Below, in pieces: positions 1 to 9,759 of a stretch of DNA of 33,629 bases. The DNA comes from Gonapodya prolifera JEL478 (lineage: Eukaryota; Monoblepharomycota; Monoblepharidomycetes; Monoblepharidales; Gonapodyaceae): the NCBI GenBank assembly GCA_001574975.1, contig KQ965773.1:57189-90817 (forward strand), written 5' to 3'. How positions within the stretch are numbered: position 1 is the first letter of the stretch; each line of letters begins with the position of its first letter. The position numbers were made by a program, and so were the translations under genes. The notes under the pieces are model-generated. The model searched no databases and was not told where the DNA came from. It saw only the letters and a list, made by a program, of their open reading frames with translations.

Positions 1-251
1 GAGGTTGCAGTGGAGGATATAAAACAGGGAGCGCAAGAGGTTGTGCAGGCGAAGGAAATTAGGAAGAGTACGAGGAAGGTAATTGTCACCATTTCGAGTC
101 GTTTTTTATCACAGGTACTCAATTGGTCTCGTTTACCCCCCTATAGAAACTCTGGTTCCTCCTCATCTGTATTATCATTCTCATCATCGTTGCAGCTTTG
201 GTTGCATGGCAGCAGATTTGTGGTGGTTTCAAAGTCAACTGTGGGAGATAA
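1..251 (+). CDS. Syntaxin-family SNARE, C-terminal end (5' part outside window)
   Basis: Two exons, 1-78 and 147-251, are joined in phase 0 across a 68-nt GT-AG intron (79-146). The first exon ends the coiled SNARE helix (EDIKQGAQEVVQAKEIRKST), followed by a basic stretch. The second exon encodes a tail anchor rich in Leu and Ile (KLWFLLICIIILIIVAALVA) and a short lumenal tail ending at TAA 249-251. This arrangement of SNARE helix, basic linker and single C-terminal membrane segment is that of plasma-membrane syntaxins (Sso1/Sso2 type), which pair with Sec9- and Snc-type SNAREs in exocytic fusion. The rest of the gene, including the Habc domain and the zero-layer glutamine, lies upstream of the window, so the paralogue cannot be named. 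It converges with the next gene, 157 bp apart. Confidence 0.85.
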
Positions 252-408
252 AATACGTGGCTGGACATTATGTTACTAGAACTCCGTACTCTATATCTTG
301 GTGTGTATCTTTTGAATTTGGAACGTAAGGTCGATAACGAATGGTAGAGTGAACGACATTTATTGCATTGACTGATGGGTATTGCAAGAATTTTTTCAGG
401 CAAGGTAT

Positions 409-1032
409 CTAGTTCCCCAGAGACGACATCATGACAGCAAGAGTGAGATCCCTGCAGAATCTGTCGATCTGCGCTTCGTATTCGCACATGGTATCGTGAA
501 CTTTTGCATGGTTGAACATACTGGGAGACACACCATGTCAATATCGTCCACACGTACAGTGAAAATTGAGCGGTGCGAATTGCTCACCGAGACCACTTGG
601 GTTTCGACTTGGCCTCATCCAGGAATTTTACGATTTCGTCGAGGAGGCTGGTGCAATTTATGTAATAGTGGGATCTATCATATGTGCACACAAGCACATG
701 AATTCTGCCCAAACTCACTTGACAAACACATCCACTCTCGTTCTGATAACACCGCTCATTTTCTCGCCCGCCAATCCCTGCAAAGCGTCCTTCATAATCT
801 GAGCCAAGAACCCGCATCGATCAGCCATTCTGTTGGCCATTTCTTTGTTTTCTTTGGCACCCGATGCAGCGTCTCGGAACTTGTTCACTGCCTCGGTAGC
901 CTTATCGAGTCCAGGCATGCTCACACCCTCCGGAAGTTTCACCCCCATTTTGTTCCCCATTTTCGACATAACAGTGGTGGGGCTGCCTGATGAGTTCGAC
1001 GTCAGGTCAGGGGCTGAGGTTTCTGTTGCCAT
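409..1032 (-). CDS. Small stand-alone protein resembling the MLKL N-terminal helical domain
   Basis: Three exons on the minus strand: 1032-719, 647-588 and 520-409. They are joined by GTGAGT/GTGAGC introns of 71 and 67 nt and give 161 residues ending at TAG 411-409. A disordered Ser/Thr-rich start of about 35 residues is followed by amphipathic helices (GLDKATEAVNKFRDAA, MADRCGFLAQIMKDAL, LLDEIVKFLDEAKSK, HDTMCEYEAQIDRFCRDLTL). The spacing resembles the four-helix adaptor domain seen at the N-terminus of many fungal NLR-like and kinase proteins and of MLKL. The family assignment is from pattern recognition only. The protein ends right after the helices, with no kinase or NACHT part, so it would act as a lone adaptor or regulator if the assignment is right. 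Start chosen at ATG 1032, the first Met of the open frame. Confidence 0.7.
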
Positions 1033-1949
1033 GTGTTTCGATGTTGTGATGAAAAGGAATGATGTTTCTGCTTTCCGATTTCGTTGAGAATGCGTTCTTT
1101 AGTTTGTGCGAAGAGCGGGAGTTCAAGTGTAATTCAAGGTTGTTTGCGCGAAGATGTTTACTGCAGTGGAACTTCGCAATGTATCTCTCCTCCTCATAGG
1201 TCTCTAACAACACCCTTGTGGATCCTTTTGAGGTCGTGCAAAATCGCCCGAGCTACCTCAGCAGATGTGAACATGCTTGTACCGGGAACAACGAACGACG
1301 CCATGTGCTCAATGAATAGAGCCTCTTCACCTGCGACCAATGGTGGTTCTCGAGCTAAGTTCGCACTAAATTTTCATCTTCTGTGATCGAGGTGAAAGTG
1401 TGGAACGTGGAGAAACGTGATTGTGCGTGGCTCCCACATGGCTCTGGATCGAAAGCCTCTCCTCCCCTTGCCTGACCCCTAACCAATTTTACCTCACTCT
1501 TTCCTCTGGACTCCCGACCACCGGGTGGCAAACCAGAAGAACGGAAACGAAACAAGCGGGGAATATTTCCGCTTCTCTCCCTGGCGATCGTCCAACGAGG
1601 TGTGGAGGCTTTCGTGCTGAAACAGGGACCGCGGACTGGGCGGAAGCCTCAGCGCGATAAGGTGAGCGTCCAAGGCGTTGCGCGTGGACTGGAAAGGAAA
1701 CCGAACAGGTCGATCGGCTCACGGGGTGCTCGATAGTACTCGGTCATCATTGGAAATCATGGCCTCAGCAGTTCCACGAATGTCGCGTCATTGGATTTCT
1801 TGAGCATTGGCGCACGATTGCTAATATCTTATCTACACTCTGTACTTCTCACGGATGCTATGATGCGTTGGGGTGCTTCGTAATCGGATGGGTGCATATC
1901 ACAGAGCTCCCAATCATCGACAATACCAGTCCTTGTGGAACACAATCAA
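1033..1949. other. Divergent intergenic region
   Basis: About 0.9 kb separates the divergent start codons of the MLKL-like gene (minus) and the KCS1-like gene (plus). It should hold both promoters and 5' UTRs. Short open frames here have no recognisable domains and no plausible intron joins. I see no other gene and no RNA gene. Confidence 0.6.
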
Positions 1950-4900
1950 ATGTCCACCACTTCTGAAATACCGTCACAGCAAGCAGCTGGCCCCCACCCT
2001 GTCCCATCGTCGCCCCCATCTCACTGGAACCGTTCCTCGCAAACTGTTCAGCAGTTGTTTACCCCACCTTCTCCAGGGGCCACAACCGTGCCCTTTGTAC
2101 CTACCATGTCCGCTTCGTTTTCGCGAGGATCTCCGGTGGAATCGCGGCAAGATGAAAGCGATCGATTTATTTTCAGCACCCCTCCACGGATGATGAACCC
2201 CGCCGCCATTCCACCGGTTGCCGTGGCGATGAACGTCCATAGTCCCATCTTGTATCGTGATTCTCGCAGGAGGACATCTGACTCTCTTTCGCCACCCAAT
2301 TCCCAGCCATTCACTGGGGGAGGTGGTTTCAAAATGGACGAGTCTCTGAGTTCATCGAAGCTTGCAAACACTGCAGATGTACCCGGAGCTCCAAAGATAT
2401 TCTCCCTGGACAACTCCTCGGACGGAGACAATGACCTGTTCGTACGACGGTCCCCACTGCGATATTCCTCACCCCACCTCACGACTGGATCAACGCCACC
2501 GCAAGCGTCGGTACTCTCAATGAATCTAGCAGCAGCTGCTCGAATTGAAAGCCCTGATGTGACCCGTCAATCTCAATCCGTCCAAAACCCTGTGGATACC
2601 GGAAGGCGGGGCTCGACGACTGTTCCTGTAACAAGGTCGGGCACTCTGTTGGACAGCGTACCACGCGTGGAGGTATCATTTGATCACGTTGCCACATTCG
2701 AGGAAGAGGAAAGCCGTATCAGAAGCGCTCCAGACAGTACTACGGCTCGGTGGAGTTCACCCCCGCAGGCGGCCTCGAATCAATCAGGAAGTCCCCTTTC
2801 ACCGAGGATAATGCCCACTCAGGCGAAACGATCTCTGCGGAAGACGAAACGAACCGACAACAGGAGAGGCGATCGTTCGCCTTCCCTTTCTCCCCTCATA
2901 TCGCCCGCCAACTCGCACCCTTCACCACCATTTTCCAACGACACCGACAACGCATCACCTTCCAAAGCGGATACTATGGAGGAACTCCCGCCCCCACTCC
3001 CCACTCACCTTCCCCTGATGCCCTTTGCAAATCAAGTCGGTGGCCACACTCCCTTCTGGCGCTTCTCTGACCACGCCGTGTGCAAACCAATTGATGAGGT
3101 TGAGAAGGGCTTCTACGAATGGGTGATGAGGGGCGCAGAACTTCAGCTGTTGCAAGACGGATGGAAGCGGGACGCATTAAGCAAATCACCCGAATCTCCG
3201 GTGTCACCCACGCCGGACCTAATTGGACTGCGAGATTTCATGGCCACATATCTGGGCTTGGTCGACGTGAGCTATGTCGATCTGAGCAACAGTCAGAGTG
3301 TGCAGACGTGTGGTGCCAGCAAAGTTGGCGATGATGGGAATGTCGTGGCAGATCCTGATGTTACTGGGCGGCCGGCAGCAGTCAGTGATCTCTTGGGAGC
3401 TTCTGTATTGGTATCAGGGGCCTCTCGTGCACAGTGGAGCACTCCTGTCGTTATGCTGGGAGACGAAAAGGCACTCGAAAGTAGCAGCGACCCCGACGCA
3501 GACGACGACGAAGGATTGGTCGCAGAGGTGAGCAGTCTACCACAATTGTTTCGCCAAGAGCCGTACTCACAGGTTGCGCAGGTCGCGTCCAGACGACGTC
3601 AAGTACAGAATCAGCACACCGACGAGCTTACTACTTCTTCTGATTCGTTTGGGTCCCGGATTTCGATGCAGCGGTCCACGGCATCGGCACCAATCAGACC
3701 CTCACCACCCAGCCCTACTCTTTTACCCAACACCCCTCCATATAATACCCCAGCGTACGACTCGAAATTGCGGAAGCGAATCATCAAAGAGGTTGGTCCA
3801 TTCCTTCCTTCGTGACTCGTCTCTTGTGTGATGCTCACAATTGGACATCGCAGGCACTCGCACCAAATGCATTACGTGAGCGTTACGAGCAGGTCGGCTG
3901 GGGCTCCATTTTCCCGAAGTCTTATCGAAAGCGCAACATGGCGTTGAGCCGAAGTGTTGGAGACACGCGACTCACGTCACTCAAAAATAAATTGAGCATC
4001 GATGATGATGAACTTGGCGACGACGGACATTTCATGGCAGAAGCGGCTTCCAAAAGACGCTCTAGTTTGCACAGATACCACAGCAGCTCAACAATGTCTG
4101 AATCCGCCGCCGTCACTGCAGCAGTCTTGGGAATCAAATCGGCCTCATTTCGTGATAGAGACAACGTGTCGAACTCGCTTCCTCGCCACTTGAGCAGTGA
4201 TTCCCAAGATATCCAAATTTCGAGGACAGCAGGTGTGGACCTCGGACCCCTCATGAATTCGGCCGATTCCGCCGACAAGTTCAGCTTTGTCGGCATGCAG
4301 AAAAAGGGGAAGGGCGGTGTCGCCAGGCTTGCTGGGCGCGATAGGGTGAAGGCTCCTCGGTTCATGGACAGCGATCTGTTGGGAGCTCCAAATGAAACAG
4401 GGGACCCCAGCGAGATGTTTCGAATGTCCGATGACGAAGACACCATTCGGTCACCAATCCTCACCGCGACCAGTGATTTCGGCTCTCCATCGAAGCACAG
4501 AACCATAGAAGCACTTGGTAGTGCTCTGGACGCTCAGCCAGCGGAGAGAGCCCGTCGAATTTCATTCCAGCCGACACTACCGGCGACACACGCTGATTCA
4601 ACTCCCAAGCAGTCAGATCCATTTCGGCAGAAACGAAGGAGTCATTCTGCACCGAACGCAGATTCCGATCCCGAAACATATACTCCAAGATCCCAACGAC
4701 CTTCAAACGCAGACGTGTATTCTCCGTGGGTGTTGGAACTCTTGTCCAAGGCGAATGCATCCACCGGCAAGCCTGAGGCGGGTTCGACAACAGCACTTGT
4801 ACGACCTGCAGGGGAAAGCGTCGGTGGTAAACCTCTGGCGACGCAGTTTCTTCTTCTCGAAGATCTTACGGATGGATTGAAGCGGCCCTGTATTCTGGAT

Positions 4901-6139
4901 TTGAAGATGGGCACGAGGCAGTATGGAATCAACGCCACTCGAGAAAAGAAGCTCAGCCAGGAGAAGAAGTGCGAGAAAACGACGAGTTTCGAGCTCGGAG
5001 TCAGGCTGTGCGGGATGCAGGTGAGTTGGTGGCGTTGGTTCACTTGAATGGCACACGTGGCTCAAAGATAGAATCTTGCAAAGGTCTTCAAGATGACGAC
5101 AGGAACCTACTCCTTCACGTCCAAATACGTCGGCCGCCGGCTTGACCCACACCAGTTCAAGGAATGTCTTGTTTCGTTCTTGGACAATGGCACCAAGCTT
5201 CTCGTGGGGTACATACCACGGATCATCGAGAAGTTGAAACGCTTGAAGAACATACTGCAATCACTGGACGGGTGTCGGTTCTACGCAAGCTCGCTTTTGC
5301 TGCTTTACGATGGGGCGTGGGATCTGGAAGATCCTGTCCGACAACCAAAGCCATCATCCGCAGGAAGGCGACCTGTGCGGCGAAAGGAAGCGCGCAAGAC
5401 CAAGTTGCGAGAAGGTGGTGAACTTGACGACCTTGAAGGCTCGATGTCCTTGGAACATCTCAATGGTGGTGACCAACAACACCTCGGTCTCGGAGACGGA
5501 GACAGAGACTCTGACGTCTCGGGCGGTACTGGGTCCGAGTTCAGTGGCGACGAGTGGTCTGACGCCGACACGAATTCGGAGGATGGTGGAACGTTTGTGG
5601 AAGAGCAGCTCAGGATACCAAAGCGAACGAGCCCGTCGTCCCTGACGGAGTCGGATCCGTTCCGGCGCAAAATCGGGGACGTGTCTCTGAAAATGATCGA
5701 CTTTGCGCACTCGGTCAACACCGAAAACGTGCTCCTGTCAAAGAGGGACAAGGAGGTCGGCGGCGGGGAGAAGGCGAAGGGGGGTGATGCCGGGAAGGAG
5801 TCCAAGCCGTCGCAACGCAGCTCTCCGACCACTCTTGTCATCGAAGCAGACGGCAAAGAATACCTTCCAGACCCGACAACGGGCAAGCTTAGGAGCGTGC
5901 GACGAGTCAACTACCCCCCCACGACGAAGGGCCCGGACAGTGGATACCTCCGAGGCCTTCAAACCTTGATATCATACTTCGAGGATATACACAGAGAATA
6001 CGGAGGGAACGGTCACGTCGCACGGAGCGTTGCGGCAAAACGATGGAAGAAGCGACGTGGGGAGGGATCGGTGGATGGTGGTGGTGAGAGGACCGGACCC
6101 ACGGCACCACTTGACTGGGAGGAAGGACCACCTATTTGA
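1950..6139 (+). CDS. KCS1: Inositol hexakisphosphate kinase (KCS1 type), very large
   Basis: Three exons, 1950-3791, 3854-5020 and 5084-6139, are joined in phase 0 by introns of 62 and 63 nt and give 1354 residues. The enzyme would make inositol pyrophosphates (IP7) from IP6 with ATP in the cytosol. Catalytic motifs appear in order. Near residue 362 is [19 protein letters not shown]. Near 959 is the inositol-binding PxxxDxKxG signature ([14 protein letters not shown]). Near 1071 is SSLLLLYDG and near 1205 is LKMIDFAH, whose Asp should bind metal. The closing [10 protein letters not shown] helix lies near 1290. The first 360 residues are disordered and Ser/Pro-rich. About 570 residues of low-complexity sequence separate the N-lobe entry from the PxxxDxKxG motif, and another acidic/basic insert precedes IDFAH. 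The ATG at 1950 is the first Met in frame. All catalytic signatures are intact. Confidence 0.95.
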
Positions 6140-6685
6140 GCTGCTATACGTTGAGGAATTCTCTACTTACCGGACGTTTGGACCCCTTGTTATTGCCTTG
6201 AAATAAGCCTGTTCACTGTGACTATATCAGATCCACTTTTTGCAGCAACCCGAGCAGTTTCATTTTCATGTACTAGCATTACACTCTGTTTCTGTTTTGA
6301 TGTTTGGTTCCATAATGATAATACGATTTGCAGTTTGGGGGATATTATTGCGCAGTTTCAGATGCGTTGGCTTCAAGCACTCGCGTCCATTTTCCGTTGT
6401 TCACTTGCATACACGCAGAATGAGCTTTCGCTGGTCTGGTCACTGTCTGGTCACGGGTGCAAGGCGGCGTATATTATGTTGTTCTTGGTCCTTCATGTGA
6501 CTGAGGGTGCACGCTAAGGCCAAAATAAAGGAAGACCCAGCCACAACTGAGACGCGGAAGTGTGCCTCCGAAAGGGAAGCGTTCTCCAGCACACATCCGC
6601 ATTCTTTCGCTCGCCGAATCAGACTCCAATCGATCGCATCTCTATTCCCAACGCATTTCCTCCTCAATCTCACTCGCCTCACCAC
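6140..6685. other. Intergenic region between KCS1 and the BRI3-like gene
   Basis: This holds the 3' flank of KCS1 and the promoter and leader of the next gene. No domain-bearing reading frame was recognised on either strand. Confidence 0.5.
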
Positions 6686-7356
6686 ATGGCTGACCCAAAG
6701 AACCAACCTCCCGCATACCAACCACCGCAACAGGGCTATCCAGGCCAGCAGCAGTACGCCCCGCCTCAACAGGGCTACCAGCAAGGATACCCACCACAAC
6801 AAGGATACGCGCCCCCGCCCGCTGGCTATCCTCCTCAACAATACGCTCCGCCTCCACAAGGCCACTACTACCAATCACCACCGGTCCAATACGCGCATCC
6901 CCCACAGGGTGGACCGACAGTGGTTGTCATGCAGACAGGGGTACGTTACGCGTGAAGGTGGTGACACATCGTGCCTGACGGGCTGACTCATGTTCGTCCG
7001 CACTCCCATTGCAGGCTGGGTGTCCCATGGTAAGCTCGAGAAAAGGAACCGTGTCACAATCACTAGGATGAGATGCCAATTGTTTTCGTTGTCGCCTTTT
7101 GAAACAGGGAGGAGCACATGATTTGGACGACAACTTCACTGCCGCTGGAATCATTCTCTGCATTCTCTTCTTCCCGTGAGTCGTGTTCGTTCTTACTCGC
7201 TCGCCTGTACACCACTGACAGAAATATCTGGATGTTCGTCTTATTGGTTGACTATTCCTTCCTACACTAACCGAATGTGCTGCCAGTCTCGGCCTCCTCT
7301 GCCTGTTCGGAATGATGGAGAAGAGCTGCCGGAAATGTGGACAACGGTTCGCATAA
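6686..7356 (+). CDS. BRI3-like small membrane protein with Pro/Gln/Tyr-rich N-terminus
   Basis: Four exons give 135 residues: 6686-6940, 7015-7029, 7108-7175 and 7287-7356. The second is a 15-nt microexon encoding AGCPM, flanked by good GTACGT and GTAAGC donors. Residues 1-80 are a Gln-Gly-Tyr-Pro-Pro repeat region. After the microexon come an acidic stretch (GGAHDLDDNFTAAG), one strongly hydrophobic segment (IILCILFFPLGLLCLFGMM) and a closing Cys-x-x-Cys-Gly (CRKCGQRFA). This is the layout of brain protein I3 (BRI3) family members: proline-rich head, Cys-Pro, short membrane segment and C-terminal Cys pair. Their role at endomembranes and lysosomes is poorly defined. ATG 6686 is chosen because the upstream in-frame codons offer no ATG and the head repeat begins right after it. 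Confidence 0.85.
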
Positions 7357-8342
7357 GCGCCGTCACTGTGGAATGTGATGTCGAGGGCCAACAATTCCCC
7401 ATGGAGTGGTCGCAACGTTTGTTTAAGTGAAATCAAACCCCAGTGGCTGACTGGAACCTCCAAATGGGCTGCTTCATTCTTTTTTCTTCCTTGTACATTT
7501 AATGAGCTCATAGAACGTACTACATACATGGTGTTACGATGCCTGGGCGCGAAAGCTCTTCGAGGAAGTCCACCGTTGGCGACTGTGTCACTCGGAGCGT
7601 GTTCGAGCCCTGAAACTTTTCAGCTTGGAAACACGCTGGCCTCGAAACGTGATTATTTGCACTGCAACTTTGTGTTAAATCAAGTGTCGAATATCGATCC
7701 ATATACGTATTCTGGGCCGACGTGAAGTACCACTACTGTATCTCGACTAAAGTTCCAAGTATTTGCTCAAGGATTTCGCAACTTACCTCAAAAAACGTTC
7801 CCCCGATTACGCGGACAGGATCCATGTGATTTCCACGAGTTGGAAAAAAAGCCAGCTGCAATGCCCAACAGCTGTGCATTTCTACATCGCCGGGTACCTC
7901 CGCCCATCAGACTCCCGGGTGTTCAGTTTCTTGCGGTGTGATCAAGATTATCGCAAATATAACGCTTAGCGCGAAATTGAGAGGCCCGCCCTGAAGCAGT
8001 GCGGATGAAGGTAATAAGCGGAAATATATCTGTATGCACCAGTCCCCACCCAAAGTCGTTTTCGCTCTTTCATTTGACCCAAGCAGTATTATAAATCTGC
8101 GAGGTATGGGTGAAAGAGTGAATGTGGCATCATGGGAACGACGTGCGTCACTCGGCAATTCACATCCGCATGATACTTGACCAAACAGCTCGAAACATCA
8201 TCAATATATTAATCGCAGCCCAGGACTACTTAGTACTTACGTAGGATAATAAAAAGCCGGACAAGATCTCGGTTTTCTAGCAACAGCCAACACCCAGTGA
8301 TCACCAAACCACCAACCAACCACCTCGCGCAAGCCATTTGTG
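7357..8342. other. Intergenic region upstream of the secreted-protein gene
   Basis: Nearly 1 kb without a supportable gene. Open frames on both strands show no domain or compatible splice joins. The 3' end contains the promoter of the next gene. Confidence 0.5.
8246..8256 (+). promoter_or_regulatory. TATA-like element of the secreted-protein gene
   Basis: ATAATAAAAAG lies about 90 bp upstream of ATG 8343. It is followed by a pyrimidine/CAA-rich leader typical of a strongly expressed small-protein gene. Assignment rests on position and sequence only. Confidence 0.45.
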
Positions 8343-8791
8343 ATGCCAAAGATCCCGTTCTTGACAATTGCTTGTATCCTGGTTGCGTTCCTCGGTGAGT
8401 CCACTGACTGCTTGAATCATTATCCGCGATATGTAATGTGGCGGATGGTTCTTTGATCCGTCTCATTGACCGACCTTTGATTTTGCCCCCGAAATGACGA
8501 CTCACGACAGGCCTCATCATCACGATTCGAGGAGGCGAAGCAGCACCTGTGCTTGGCTCAGGTTTGGGCAGACGGGGATCGTCTTTGTTGCCTGCCTCCC
8601 CCCCGGTCACCTGCAGGCAATCCATTAATGTGGAAGCGTGTTTGGATGGGTGCCTCAAGCGTGCCGTGATCAGTCCGTTGTACACCGACTATCGGTACCT
8701 GGAGCAATGCGGGCAAAAGTGCTGGTACAATTACCAAGTTTGCAGTTTTTCCTCGTCGCGAGTCCCGAGTCCCCCGACGGCTGACATGTGA
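8343..8791 (+). CDS. Small secreted cysteine-rich protein with twin CX3C motif
   Basis: Two exons, 8343-8394 and 8511-8791, are joined through a 116-nt GTGAGT intron and give 110 residues. The first exon and the start of the second form a signal peptide (MPKIPFLTIACILVAFLG), with cleavage likely near GGEAAPV. A dibasic site (GLGRRGSS) shortly after suggests Kex2-type propeptide processing. The mature part has six cysteines: one after PPVT, a CLDGC pair, a CGQKC pair 18 residues later and a last Cys six residues on. Twin CX3C pairs predict an antiparallel helical hairpin held by two disulfides. No family was recognised. Size, secretion and Cys pattern fit an effector-like or antimicrobial-like secreted protein, but that is inference. 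Confidence 0.75.
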
Positions 8792-9154
8792 AGGGAGCAA
8801 AGACGATAACCCGGAATAGATTTAGGTTAGATAATTGACAATTGCGAAGCGAAATGGAGGATTGGTATGATTGTAACTCTCTGCCATTTATAAATGAATT
8901 CTGGTCTCTTCCACTCCAGCGGTGCCTCTCACTGCGCCGGTGGTGGGCGTGCCGTGTAGCATTGGCGAGCTCATCTCCTGAATCTAAATTAGCCCGTCTA
9001 CTACAGTCACAAAAAGCCACCATCCCCCTTCATGGTGCACGACGGCGAGCTTCCTATTATGATTGCATTTTTCATGTGGCTGCGCTGCTGTACTCGACGA
9101 CATCTCTTCGCCAATCCCATGGTACACGAACGCGTAACCACTTTCCACGGATTG

Positions 9155-9271
9155 CTGCGCACCAATACTGCACACATCTCATCAGAACGCACCGCCACTG
9201 CTGCGCACCATTACTGCGCACGTCTCACCCAAACACGCAAAGGCCACTTACTGCGCACAACTGCTGCGCAC
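9155..9271 (+). promoter_or_regulatory. Array of three paired CTGCGCAC sites
   Basis: CTGCGCAC occurs at 9155, 9201, 9214, 9251 and 9264, with one variant (CTGCACAC) at 9168. The copies fall into three pairs, 9155/9168, 9201/9214 and 9251/9264. Both members of every pair start exactly 13 bp apart, and the pairs recur at intervals of 46 and 50 bp. The core TGCGCA is a palindrome. The array ends 18 bp before a TATA box. This looks like a multi-site binding region for a dimeric transcription factor. Confidence 0.65.
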
Positions 9272-9288
9272 CGCACCCAACCCTGGGC

Positions 9289-9296
9289 TATAAAAG
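9289..9296 (+). promoter_or_regulatory. TATA box downstream of the paired-site array
   Basis: TATAAAAG follows the last CTGCGCAC copy by 17 bp. The downstream transcript is unclear. It could have been the now-broken dioxygenase gene, whose ATG is 470 bp away, or a short transcript containing ATG 9409. Confidence 0.5.
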
Positions 9297-9759
9297 CCCC
9301 ACCTTCCACCACCCACCCATTACGGGCCCGACTCACCATTCGACCGCGTCCCACGCGGATCGGTCCGAAGAGTTGGGCTTACCTACTTACCTGACGGTTC
9401 CCGTGCGCATGATCAAGAAGGTGCCACGGCTGGCATTCCCGATCCTCATTGCACGAACGAGGGTTGGTGAGCCGGGACATCCCGGGAACTGTTCCTGGTG
9501 GGGTCGCCGTGTAATTTTTTCAATCCTCCTGGACTGGTTGAGTCTGGGTGTCTCCCAACGTTTAAGTTAAAATCAATGAAAACTGAGAAGCCGTTTTAAC
9601 TCACAAGCTAAGACGCTTTTCAGGGGACGGGAGGTTTTATTTGCGTTACTCATCGACAGAAACCTCCGGGAAGAACAAAGGGGAACCTGCCTCAGCAGCC
9701 CCTATTTAAAGTTCAATTTACCGGTTTCTTAGCTTCCGATCAAAGCGCAAACACACGGA

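Larger units (their letters stand above)
8792..9759. other. Intergenic region containing a structured promoter
   Basis: Apart from the paired-site array and TATA box listed separately, I see no convincing gene. A short open frame starting at ATG 9409 (MIKKVPRLAFPILIARTR) is followed by a GTGAG-type donor and could be an orphan first exon, but no partner exon was found. Confidence 0.45.

Noticed and set aside
382-990. Plus-strand open frame of about 200 codons
   Set aside because: It lies opposite the three-exon helical protein, which has proper splice sites and helix pattern on the minus strand.
1421-1722. Short open frames on both strands in the KCS1 upstream region
   Set aside because: There is no domain, no splice join and no start context; they are best explained as chance frames in GC-rich promoter DNA.
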